The notes: generated by a model not told the origin, from the sequence alone. Positions 7,324 through 13,021 are shown, numbered from the stretch's first letter. The stretch is 13,983 nt of DNA from Candidatus Faecalibacterium faecipullorum (GCA_019118985.1 DWXX01000043.1:1-13983); one strand, 5' to 3'. Made by a program: numbers and translations.

Positions 7324-8064
7324 TTACGGGTCAGCGGGGTCGTCGTCGCCGTCGGGGGCGGCGAGGCCGGGGGTCTCGAGGGGGCGGAAGGCGTCCAGCG
7401 CGTCCAGGCTGTCCAGCGGGGCGAAGGTGTCGTTGGCCTTCACCGGGCCCATCGACGCCATCGCCTCCTGCCGGCGCAGGTACTTCTGCGCCTTCTGGTA
7501 GAAGGTGCTGCGGGGCAGCCCGCTGGCCATGGCCGCCTGGTTGAGGCTGAGCTCCTTGCTGCTCCACGCCATGCAGATGGAACCGAAGTTCTCGGGCACG
7601 GGGATGGACTCCCGCCCGAAGCGGATGCCCCGGGCCTGCGCGGCGGCGATGCCCTCCGCCTGGCGCTGGCGGATGTTGGTGCGCTCGTTCTCTGCCACGA
7701 AGGACAGTACCTGCAGCACGATGTCCGCCAGGAAGGTGCCCATCAGGTCCCGCCCGCGGCGGGTGTCCAGCAGGGGCATGTCCAGCACCACGATGTCCAC
7801 CCCCTTCTCTTTGGTCAGCAGCCGCCACTGCTCCTGTACCTCCTGGTAGTTGCGGCCCAGGCGGTCGATGCTCTTGATGTAGAGCAGGTCCTCCCGCTTG
7901 AGCCGGCGGACCAGTTTTTTGTACTGCGGGCGCTCGAAGTCCTTGCCGGACTGCTTGTCGGTGTAGATGTTCTCCAGCCCGACGCCCGCCAGCAGCATGG
8001 CGACCAGCTGCCGGTCCTCGTTCTGTTCCCGGGTGCTGACCCGGATGTAGCCGTACTCTTTCAC
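7324..8064 (-). CDS. serine recombinase, resolvase/invertase family
   Basis: Small site-specific DNA recombinase, 246 residues. The catalytic domain shows YGYIRVSTREQNEDRQ with Arg8 and nucleophile Ser10, and IDRLGRN with Asp67, Arg68 and Arg71, the same numbering as Tn3/gamma-delta resolvase. The E-helix (NERTNIRQRQAEGIAAA) precedes a C-terminal helix-turn-helix, LSLNQAAMASGLPRSTFYQKAQ (about 172-193). A roughly 45-residue acidic/proline tail follows the usual end. The start is GTG 8064, because AGGAGG lies 8 bases before it and the residue numbering then fits the family exactly. An overlapping ATG-TGA start-stop sits one base away. It has its own terminators on both sides, and no transposase or cassette gene is adjacent. 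Target site unknown. Confidence 0.9.
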   Translation of the reverse strand: MKEYGYIRVSTREQNEDRQLVAMLLAGVGLENIYTDKQSGKDFERPQYKKLVRRLKREDLLYIKSIDRLGRNYQEVQEQWRLLTKEKGVDIVVLDMPLLDTRRGRDLMGTFLADIVLQVLSFVAENERTNIRQRQAEGIAAAQARGIRFGRESIPVPENFGSICMAWSSKELSLNQAAMASGLPRSTFYQKAQKYLRRQEAMASMGPVKANDTFAPLDSLDALDAFRPLETPGLAAPDGDDDPADP

Positions 8065-8082
8065 ATTGTGTACCTCCTGTTT

Positions 8083-8112
8083 CTGGCAATGGGTTTGTGC
8101 GGTCAGTGCCAG
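8083..8112. repeat. inverted repeat in the recombinase leader (candidate operator or recombination site)
   Basis: CTGGCA (8083-8088) and TGCCAG (8107-8112) form a perfect 6-bp inverted repeat with an 18-base centre. It overlaps a TATACT (minus strand, 8116-8111) that could be the -10 box of the recombinase promoter. This placement would suit autoregulation, but no second copy was seen in the window. Confidence 0.3.
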
Positions 8113-8134
8113 TATACAGGGGACGCAAGGCATC

Positions 8135-8167
8135 AAAAAAGGCCCGCCGTGGGTCGCACAGCGGGTC
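8135..8167 (-). terminator. rho-independent terminator of the folate operon
   Basis: On the minus strand, GACCCGCTGTG (8167-8157) pairs with CACGGCGGGCC (8151-8141) with one mismatch and one G-U, closing a 5-base loop, followed by TTTTTT (8140-8135). It lies about 18 bases after the folD stop and isolates the operon from the recombinase gene. Confidence 0.85.
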
Positions 8168-8185
8168 TTGGAGAAAGTCGTCAGG

Positions 8186-9037
8186 TCAGCGGGCGGCTTT
8201 TTCGGCGGCGGATACCAGGTGGGCGGCCAGCACCGAGGTGGTCATGGCCCCCACCCCGCCGGGCACCGGGGTGATGGCCCCGGCGATGGGTTCCGCCTCG
8301 GCAAAGCGGACGTCGCCGCACAGGCGGCCGTCCTCGCCGGTGTGGATGCCCACATCCACCACCGCCTGCCCCGGGGCGATGCAGTCGGCCCCGATGGCCC
8401 CGCGGCGGCCCATGGCCACCACCAGCACGTCGGCGGCGCGGCAGAGCGCGGGCAGGTCCCGGGTACGGGAGTTGCAGAGGGTGACGGTGGCGTTGCGCCG
8501 GTCCAGCAGCATGGCCGCCGGCTTGCCCACCACCAGGCTGCGGCCCACCACCGTGACCCGCCGCCCCTCGAGGGGGATGCCGTAGTAATCCAGCACCTCG
8601 ACGCAGGCCTGGGCGGTGCAGGGCGGGTAGCCCACCCCGCTGCCGGTGAACACCTCGGCCAGCGAGGCGTCGGTGATGCCGTCCACGTCCTTTTCGGGGG
8701 CGAGGGCGGCCCGGACGGTGCGGTCGTCCATCTGGGGCGGCAGCGGCCGGAAGAGCAGGCACCCGTGGATGGACCGGTCCCGGTTGACCTCATCCAGGAC
8801 GGCCAGCAGCTCTTCCTGCGGGGCGGCGGCGTCCAGTACAAAGGGGCGGACGGCCAGCCCCAGCTTTGCGCAGCGGGCCAGCACCCCGCGCTCATAGGCG
8901 AGGTCGTCCTCCCGCGCGCCCACCCGCACCACCGCGAGGGTGGGCATCACCCCGGCGGCCGCCAGGGCGGCGGCGCGGGCAGCGGTCTTTTCGTTCAGTG
9001 CGGCGGCGGCGGGGCCGCCCTTCATCAGCAGGGCCAT
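8186..9037 (-). CDS. folD: FolD-type methylene-THF dehydrogenase with altered cyclohydrolase site
   Basis: FolD normally oxidises 5,10-methylene-THF to methenyl-THF with NADP and then hydrolyses it to 10-formyl-THF. The 283-residue product has the NADP-domain block VVGRSLVVGKPAAMLL (163-178), KDVDG (116-120), PPCT (138-141) and the end motif ITPVPGGVGAMT. A gapless alignment by eye to E. coli FolD keeps Tyr48, but the catalytic lysine four residues later is Val52 (YERGV instead of YxxxK). The QLPLP motif reads FRPLP, so the second catalytic residue, Gln, is Phe96. Lysine is required for cyclohydrolase but not dehydrogenase activity in studied FolDs. GGGAGG lies 8 bases before ATG 9037; one base separates it from the FchA-like stop. 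Confidence 0.9.
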   Translation of the reverse strand: MALLMKGGPAAAALNEKTAARAAALAAAGVMPTLAVVRVGAREDDLAYERGVLARCAKLGLAVRPFVLDAAAPQEELLAVLDEVNRDRSIHGCLLFRPLPPQMDDRTVRAALAPEKDVDGITDASLAEVFTGSGVGYPPCTAQACVEVLDYYGIPLEGRRVTVVGRSLVVGKPAAMLLDRRNATVTLCNSRTRDLPALCRAADVLVVAMGRRGAIGADCIAPGQAVVDVGIHTGEDGRLCGDVRFAEAEPIAGAITPVPGGVGAMTTSVLAAHLVSAAEKAAR

Positions 9038-9038
9038 C

Positions 9039-9662
9039 TCAGTTCCCTCCCAAGCGGGCCCGGACCCGGCTGTAGACCGCCTCGGCCCGGGGGACGTATT
9101 CTTCCAGCAGGGCCGCCGCCCGGCCGTCCAGCGCGGCGGCGCGGGTGCGGTCGGCCATCAGCCGGGTGTTGACGGTGACGTTGAGGCCGGCGGCCTCCAG
9201 CGCGGCGCGGCAGAACAGCGCCCCGCACCCCGCGTCCGACACGGCCAGGACGCTGCCCTTTGCCTCATACCCTTCCAGCAGGGCGATGGCCTCGGCGCAG
9301 GCCGCCATGATCTCGAGGGGGACGGCGGCGGCCTCTTCCAGCGCCTTCGCCATGACGGCGGGGCGGGCGGGGTCGTCCTTCGGGATGCCGTAGGCCCTGG
9401 CCAGCGGGGTGAAGGCGGCGGCGTCGGCCTCCACCAGGCTCTGCAGCCGCAGCCGGAGGGCGGCCGCCTGCTCGTTCAGGGCCAGGATGTCGGCCTCGAC
9501 GGCGGCGTATTTGGGTTTGCCGGCGGTCAGGCAGCCCACCATATGGCCCAGGGCGGCGCCCACCGCCCCCACCAGGGCGGCAGCCCCGCCGCCCCCCGGC
9601 GCCGGCGCTTTGGATGCCAGTTCCTCCAAAAATCCATCGCAGGTTTTGTGCATCATTTCCAT
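9039..9662 (-). CDS. fchA: cyclodeaminase/cyclohydrolase family protein (FTCD_C; FchA-like)
   Basis: A 207-residue all-helical protein of the formiminotransferase-cyclodeaminase C-domain family. Stand-alone members include methenyl-THF cyclohydrolase FchA and serine-cycle homologues; others are formimino-THF cyclodeaminases of histidine breakdown. The glycine-rich signature APAPGGGGAAALVGAVGAAL (20-39) and AGKPKYAAVEADI follow the family pattern. GGGGAG lies 7 bases before ATG 9662. It overlaps the cyclo-ligase stop by 10 bases and is followed one base later by folD. With no histidine-degradation genes nearby and a FolD lacking its cyclohydrolase residues next door, a methenyl-THF cyclohydrolase role is the better inference. 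The symbol is tentative. Confidence 0.8.
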   Translation of the reverse strand: MEMMHKTCDGFLEELASKAPAPGGGGAAALVGAVGAALGHMVGCLTAGKPKYAAVEADILALNEQAAALRLRLQSLVEADAAAFTPLARAYGIPKDDPARPAVMAKALEEAAAVPLEIMAACAEAIALLEGYEAKGSVLAVSDAGCGALFCRAALEAAGLNVTVNTRLMADRTRAAALDGRAAALLEEYVPRAEAVYSRVRARLGGN

Positions 9663-10225
9663 GTGTAGACTCCCCTTTCGGTGATGATGCCGTCCAGACG
9701 GACGTCCAGCGGGCCGGCGGCGACGGCCTCCACCCGCTGCGCTTCATAGGCGATGCCGTAGACCGCCGCCCGGGTGCAGCGGGGCAGGTAGCGGTCGTAG
9801 TAGCCCTTGCCCATCCCCACCCGGCAGCAGCCGGCGTCGAAGGCGGTGCAGGGCGCCAGCACCAGGTCGAGCGTCTCGGGCGGCAGGACGGCGGCCCGCG
9901 CCAGCACCGGGGTGCGGATGCCGTAGGCCCCCGTCTCCCAGCCGTCAGGCCCCGGGACGGCCGCCGTCAGGCTGCACCCCGCCCCGCAGACCGGCCAGGC
10001 GACCTGCTTGGCCGCCCCCTCCAGCAGGGGGGCGAGGTCAGGCTCCCCGCCGAAGGCCGCGTAGGCCAGCACCCGGCCGGCCCGCAGCCAGGCCGGCAGC
10101 TCTGCCACCCGCGCCCGGATGGCCGCGTCGGCCGCCGCCCGCACGTCAGGCGCAAGGGCCCGCCGCGCCGCGATTCCCCGCCGCCGCTGGGCAGCCTTGG
10201 CCGCCGAACGTTCCGTTTCAGTCAT
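9653..10225 (-). CDS. 5-formyltetrahydrofolate cyclo-ligase (5,10-methenyl-THF synthetase)
   Basis: ATP-dependent enzyme that converts 5-formyl-THF into 5,10-methenyl-THF, recovering a stored or inhibitory folate. The 190-residue product has the basic N-terminal segment KAAQRRRGIAARRAL (about 9-23) and the signature FDAGCCRVGMGKGYYDRYL, with the ATP-binding GxGKGYYDR block. ATG 10225 overlaps the regulator stop by 8 bases; a TTG at 10228 is an alternative start. GAGGAG lies 13 and 10 bases before them. Its product is the substrate of the cyclohydrolase step encoded next, so the three enzymes act on the same one-carbon pool. Confidence 0.92.
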   Translation of the reverse strand: MTETERSAAKAAQRRRGIAARRALAPDVRAAADAAIRARVAELPAWLRAGRVLAYAAFGGEPDLAPLLEGAAKQVAWPVCGAGCSLTAAVPGPDGWETGAYGIRTPVLARAAVLPPETLDLVLAPCTAFDAGCCRVGMGKGYYDRYLPRCTRAAVYGIAYEAQRVEAVAAGPLDVRLDGIITERGVYTWK

Positions 10226-10430
10226 CAAAATAGAACAGCTCCTCGAATTTTTTGTCCAGCGCGATGCAGAGGATGAGGGCCAGCTTGGCGGTGGGGTTGA
10301 ACTGCCCCGTCTCGATCGAGCTGATGGTGTTGCGGGAGACGCCCACCATCGCGGCCAATTGCGCCTGGGACAGCCCCGCCGCGGCCCGCGCCTCCTTCAG
10401 GCGGTTTTTGAGCGCGAGCTCCGACTTCAT
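10218..10430 (-). CDS. small XRE/Cro-CI family transcriptional regulator
   Basis: A 70-residue single-domain DNA-binding protein with the helix-turn-helix LSQAQLAAMVGVSRNTISSIETG (20-42), then the FNPTAKLALILCIALDKKFEELF tail typical of short YozG-like regulators. ATG 10430 has GAGGAGG 6 bases before it; the longer upstream frame is noise. It lies 11 bases after the membrane-protein gene and overlaps the cyclo-ligase gene by 8 bases. A palindrome inside the operon promoter (10818-10833) is the likely operator. Regulators of this type commonly pair with a small membrane protein and repress their own promoter (inference). Confidence 0.9.
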   Translation of the reverse strand: MKSELALKNRLKEARAAAGLSQAQLAAMVGVSRNTISSIETGQFNPTAKLALILCIALDKKFEELFYFDD

Positions 10431-10441
10431 GGCACACCTCC

Positions 10442-10768
10442 TCACAACTCGATCAAAAACCGCGCTGTAAAAGCCAGAAACCCAACCAGACAGCACAGAC
10501 CGCCCACCAGGTTGACCCGGGTCTTCAGCCGTGCATACATCCACAGATGGACAAAGGCGGCGTAGCCGGTGGCGATGGCGGGCAGCTCCCAGGCGCCCGC
10601 TTCGGGCAGGCCCAGCCGGTCGGCCTGGAATACCCGCGCCAGCCAGAAGAAGGCGCACAGGGCCACCACCGCCAGGGCGCTGCGGGTCATGATGCGGCCC
10701 TGCACGCCCTCCTCATATTCGCCGTTGCCCTCCCTGCGGGCTTTTTGCAAAATCTCTTCCTTCTTCAT
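10442..10768 (-). CDS. small three-helix membrane protein (DUF6442-like) paired with the XRE regulator
   Basis: A 108-residue protein with a charged cytoplasmic start, MKKEEILQKARREGNGEYEE, resembling DUF6442 proteins from memory. Three hydrophobic helices follow: about 30-48 (ALAVVALCAFFWLARVF), 62-80 (AIATGYAAFVHLWMYARL) and 84-107 (VNLVGGLCCLVGFLAFTARF). No catalytic motif is visible. ATG 10768 has GGGAGG 8 bases before it. It is the first gene of the operon, followed by the regulator and three folate genes. Such membrane/XRE pairs are frequent in Firmicutes, but their signal is not known. Family assignment is moderate. Confidence 0.75.
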   Translation of the reverse strand: MKKEEILQKARREGNGEYEEGVQGRIMTRSALAVVALCAFFWLARVFQADRLGLPEAGAWELPAIATGYAAFVHLWMYARLKTRVNLVGGLCCLVGFLAFTARFLIEL

Positions 10769-10786
10769 GGCAGGCACCTCCCGGTT

Positions 10787-10793
10787 GACAAGT
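10787..10793 (+). promoter_or_regulatory. third GACAAGT half-site in the operon leader
   Basis: GACAAGTTTT at this place repeats the left arm of the promoter palindrome (10818-10824) in the same orientation, 31 bases away, about three helical turns. It lies between the -10 box and the ribosome site, where a bound repressor could reinforce blockage. Confidence 0.45.
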
Positions 10794-10806
10794 TTTATGT
10801 GCATCA

Positions 10807-10835
10807 AGTATAGCACAGACAAGTTTACTTGTCAA
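10807..10835 (-). promoter_or_regulatory. sigma-A promoter of the membrane protein-XRE-folate operon
   Basis: On the minus strand, TTGACA (10835-10830), a 17-base spacer, and TATACT (10812-10807): 6 of 6 and 5 of 6 matches. The spacer contains a palindrome. No folate riboswitch-like structure was recognised in the short leader. Confidence 0.85.
10818..10833. promoter_or_regulatory. palindromic operator, probably for the XRE regulator
   Basis: GACAAGT-TT-ACTTGTC: two perfect 7-bp arms with a 2-base centre. It overlaps the -35 box and most of the spacer, an ideal place for repression of the operon by the XRE protein encoded second in it. Assignment to that protein is inference. Confidence 0.65.
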
Positions 10836-10845
10836 CACAGAGGCG

Positions 10846-10874
10846 CAAAAAAGCCCCCGCCTGCGGGGCGGGGG
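10846..10874 (-). terminator. rho-independent terminator of the MraY-like gene
   Basis: On the minus strand, CCCCCGCC (10874-10867) pairs with GGCGGGGG (10861-10854) around a 5-base loop, then C and TTTTTT with a further T-rich tail. It lies 16 bases after the stop codon, just before the next operon's promoter. Confidence 0.88.
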
Positions 10875-10890
10875 TAGGGTCTTGCTGCCC

Positions 10891-11847
10891 TCAGGCCAGA
10901 GCGGCCAGGGCGGCCAGCAGCGCCGAGGCGGCGCACTGCAGGATGAGCCAGCGGAGGACCACCTGCTCGTCGCTCCAGCCCAGGCGCTTGCGGACATGGT
11001 CGTGGAGGGGGGTCAGGGTGTTTTTCAGCACGCTGATGTGCAGAAAACGCTTGAGGCTGATCTTGATGATGCCGGCGCTGCCGTCCACGATGAACACCGC
11101 CGCGGCCAGCAGGTAGGCGAAGGGGTGGCCCGACTTGAGGGCCAGCACCGCCAGGAAAAAGCCCATCGCGCGGCTGCCGGCGTCCCCCATCAGCACCGAG
11201 GAGGGCTTGGCGTTGCCCCACAGGTAGGCCAGCAGCGCCCCCATAAAGACCGCCGCGCCGGTGACGTACACCCCCAGCTGCTCGGTGTAGAGCAGCGCGA
11301 AGGTGCCCATGCTGACCAGCGCCAGAGAGGCGGACAGGCCGTCCACACCGTCGGTGCAGTTGACCACGTTGATGCTGGCCCAGATCAAAATGACGATCAG
11401 CAGCAGGTAGACCGGGTAGGGCAGCAGGAAATACCACCCCAGGAACCGCACCCCGCAGCCGTTGAAGTTCAGATAGGTGACGCCCGCCACCGCGGCGATG
11501 GCAAAATCGATCAGGCCCTTTTTGTACTCGCCCCAGGCGGTGTCTGCGGCGTCGTCCAGGTAGCCGGACAGCATCGAGGCCACCAGCAGCACCATGTAAA
11601 TGATGTATTCCAGGTGGAAGGGCACAAACGCCAGCGACACCAGCACCACGCAGAGCACGAAGATCAGCCCCGCGCCCCGGGCCTTGCCCTTGGACAGCGC
11701 CCCATCCACCGCAAAGGCGCGGCCATGGTCCTGGGGCAGCCGGCTGCGGAACAGGCTGGTCAGCAGCCCCGTCAGCACCATCGCCAGCAGGCAGGCCAGC
11801 GCATCCACCCCGCGCTGACCAAAGATCGACAACAAAATCGCAACCAT
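10891..11847 (-). CDS. MraY/WecA-superfamily phospho-sugar polyprenyl transferase, divergent
   Basis: A 318-residue polytopic membrane enzyme (about ten helices) of the family that transfers phospho-N-acetyl-sugars from a UDP-sugar to undecaprenyl phosphate. Visible landmarks: Asp98-Asp99 (GYLDDAAD), INVVNCTDGVDGL (159-171), matching the MraY NxxNxTDGLDGL block, VLMGDAGSRAMG (218-229) and PLHDHVRKRLGWSDEQVVLRW (280-300), matching PLHHHFE-GWxE-KVV-RFW. It differs from classical MraY in having HDH instead of HHH, KARGAG instead of the GTPTMGG loop, and a WGEYKKG segment after the Asp pair. It could be the organism's MraY or a transferase for teichoic acid or capsule. GAGGAA lies 7 bases before ATG 11847. 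It stands alone, outside a dcw cluster. Confidence 0.82.
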   Translation of the reverse strand: MVAILLSIFGQRGVDALACLLAMVLTGLLTSLFRSRLPQDHGRAFAVDGALSKGKARGAGLIFVLCVVLVSLAFVPFHLEYIIYMVLLVASMLSGYLDDAADTAWGEYKKGLIDFAIAAVAGVTYLNFNGCGVRFLGWYFLLPYPVYLLLIVILIWASINVVNCTDGVDGLSASLALVSMGTFALLYTEQLGVYVTGAAVFMGALLAYLWGNAKPSSVLMGDAGSRAMGFFLAVLALKSGHPFAYLLAAAVFIVDGSAGIIKISLKRFLHISVLKNTLTPLHDHVRKRLGWSDEQVVLRWLILQCAASALLAALAALA

Positions 11848-11865
11848 TTTCAGATTCCTCTCCCG

Positions 11866-11882
11866 GGCCCCGCGGCGGGGCC
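11866..11882 (-). promoter_or_regulatory. hairpin just upstream of the MraY-like ribosome site
   Basis: GGCCCCG and CGGGGCC form a perfect 7-bp stem with a 3-base loop, ending about 6 bases before the GAGGAA on the minus strand. No T-run follows. It could affect message stability or ribosome access. Confidence 0.4.
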
Positions 11883-11912
11883 TTATCCTTTCTCTATGCT
11901 TGTACAGAAGAA

Positions 11913-11941
11913 AGTGTACCATGTCCGGCCGGAAAAATCAA
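11913..11941 (-). promoter_or_regulatory. probable sigma-A promoter of the MraY-like gene
   Basis: On the minus strand, TTGATT (11941-11936), a 17-base spacer, and TACACT (11918-11913) with an upstream TGG extended -10. Each box matches 4 of 6. It lies about 65 bases before the start codon. Confidence 0.55.
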
Positions 11942-11993
11942 TCGCAGCCTGTCCCGCCGCGGCAAATTTCACCCGCCGCCAGACGCCAAAAGA

Positions 11994-12015
11994 GGGCGGG
12001 CCTTGCGGCCCGCCC
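11994..12015 (-). terminator. probable terminator downstream of the small lipoprotein gene
   Basis: GGGCGGGCC (11994-12002) and GGCCCGCCC (12007-12015) form a perfect 9-bp stem with a 4-base loop. On the minus strand it is followed by TCTTTTGG. It is the first convincing minus-strand stop signal after the lipoprotein stop codon, some 230 bases downstream, which implies a long 3' untranslated region. Confidence 0.6.
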
Positions 12016-12247
12016 CCGAAACTGGGTCTGCACACCCAGCTGGTTTTTTCTTTTGGTGCGGTTCAGTACAAACGTTTTAATTTGTAAAAAACCTTTGGTT
12101 CATACTACGCGCGTAGCATCGCGCAGGGTCACAGGCAAAGCCCAGAATGACACAGCCCCCCAGACCCGGCGGGATTCACATTTACAATGCAATAAATGTG
12201 TGTGTAGGTACGTTTTTATTTATGATGGGTTGTAGCTGAGAGAGCTA
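12016..12247. other. gene-free, hairpin-rich intergenic region with a CTACGCGCGTAG palindrome
   Basis: No credible gene was found here or in the rest of the 11848-12247 gap. It holds several inverted repeats: CTGGGT/ACCCAG (12022-12039) followed on the plus strand by TTTTTTCTTTT; TACAAA/TTTGTA (12067-12086); a perfect 12-bp palindrome CTACGCGCGTAG (12105-12116); CACATTTA/TAAATGTG with an 8-base loop (12177-12200); and TAGCT/AGCTA right after the lipoprotein stop (12233-12247). Base composition drops sharply toward AT. It could be a long 3' untranslated region, a small RNA, or a copy of a dispersed repeat. None of these is established. Confidence 0.5.
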
Positions 12248-12907
12248 TTACTTGGTCACGATAGTATCGCGAGCAATGCTCTGAGTAACAGAAACTGCAA
12301 TGTAGTAAGCAGAAGCAGTCTTGCCCTCGTCAGCAGCATTCACAGTAACAATGCTCACAGAACCAGTGTAGGAAGCCTCATAATACTCCAACTTATTGTC
12401 ATGGGCATTCCACTGAGAAATAACAGTCGGATAGGTGTCATCCATATCCATCTTGTTAGCAACCAGCTTCAGAGCAGCTTCCTCAGTCAGACCCTCATTT
12501 TCAATTTTGAACAGAGTGGTCTTGGTAGTCACAGTACCAGCAGCAGCGCCGGCAAACGAAATCTGAGCTGCACTCGAAGAAACCAGCCCGTCCGAAACAG
12601 GCAGCTTCTTTGCAAGAGACGCATACACCTTATCAGTAGTAGCAACACCAACAGCACTATAATTAGCACCATTGACATCAGTATACTTGGCATCCTTAGC
12701 AGCGGCAGCCAGTGCGGTTTCAAAATCAGAATCCGCAGCAAACTTAACCACATCCTGAGCGTCGTTCATAACGCTGACAGCATTGCTAGTGGTGGGCTGC
12801 ACCTCGGTACCCTCTTCACCATTAGAGGGTGCACCAGAACAACCGGCCAGCATGCTGACAGCCATAACGCCAGACAGGGCCAGAGCCAACATCTTATTCA
12901 GTTTCAT
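12248..12907 (-). CDS. small secreted lipoprotein of unknown function
   Basis: A 219-residue product with a clear lipoprotein signal, MKLNKMLALALSGVMAVSM, and lipobox LAGC (Cys23), then a short Ser/Gly/acidic linker. The mature part, about 175 residues, is rich in Ala, Val, Thr and Ser. It has no cysteine beyond the lipidated one and no motif I recognise. The end, ASAYYIAVSVTQSIARDTIVTK, is predicted to be beta-rich. AAGGAGG lies 10 bases before ATG 12907. Codon choice is much less GC-biased than in the folate or translation genes. With the strong promoter this suggests high expression, or a different origin. It stands alone between two stop signals. Function cannot be assigned. Confidence 0.85.
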   Translation of the reverse strand: MKLNKMLALALSGVMAVSMLAGCSGAPSNGEEGTEVQPTTSNAVSVMNDAQDVVKFAADSDFETALAAAAKDAKYTDVNGANYSAVGVATTDKVYASLAKKLPVSDGLVSSSAAQISFAGAAAGTVTTKTTLFKIENEGLTEEAALKLVANKMDMDDTYPTVISQWNAHDNKLEYYEASYTGSVSIVTVNAADEGKTASAYYIAVSVTQSIARDTIVTK

Positions 12908-12944
12908 TTGGAAATTTCCTCCTTGTTGTTGTTTGTAACTCGCA

Positions 12945-12959
12945 CCAAAACATTTTTGG
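12945..12959. other. small perfect hairpin in the lipoprotein leader
   Basis: CCAAAA-CAT-TTTTGG: 6-bp arms with a 3-base loop in the roughly 78-base leader between the promoter and the ribosome site. A second possible stem, GTTCC (on plus 12980-12984) with GGAAC (12960-12964), lies next to it. It may stabilise the message. Confidence 0.35.
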
Positions 12960-12991
12960 GGAACAGGTCACCATCCCCGTTCCTTGTGCAT

Positions 12992-13021
12992 AGTTTATCA
13001 CAACAGTATTTCCTTTGTCAA
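12992..13021 (-). promoter_or_regulatory. sigma-A promoter of the small lipoprotein gene
   Basis: On the minus strand, TTGACA (13021-13016), an 18-base spacer, and TAAACT (12997-12992) preceded by TGA, an extended -10. Very AT-rich DNA just upstream (13040-13072) could act as an UP element. Confidence 0.7.

Noticed and set aside
8060..8066. ATG-TGA start-stop overlapping the recombinase GTG start
   Set aside because: A two-codon frame produced by the base context; it could affect initiation slightly, but no independent evidence supports a function.
8066..9172. Long plus-strand frame opposite folD and the recombinase leader
   Set aside because: Compositional artefact of GC-rich DNA; it runs through a terminator and across two real genes.
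10769..10806. Tetrahydrofolate riboswitch before the folate operon
   Set aside because: The leader is only about 30 bases after the promoter and has no recognisable THF-aptamer core.
10785..10814. Plus-strand promoter-like TTGACA-18-TATAGC
   Set aside because: It arises from the same GACAAG elements that form the minus-strand operator and would transcribe only into the back of a terminator.
10882..12087. Plus-strand frame of about 400 codons opposite the MraY-like gene
   Set aside because: Gln/His/Gly-rich shadow sequence; the minus strand carries the MraY motifs.
12061..12247. Possible tRNA or other known structured RNA in the gene-free gap
   Set aside because: No cloverleaf, anticodon arm or GGTTCRANNC loop could be laid out; the hairpins are unrelated to tRNA.
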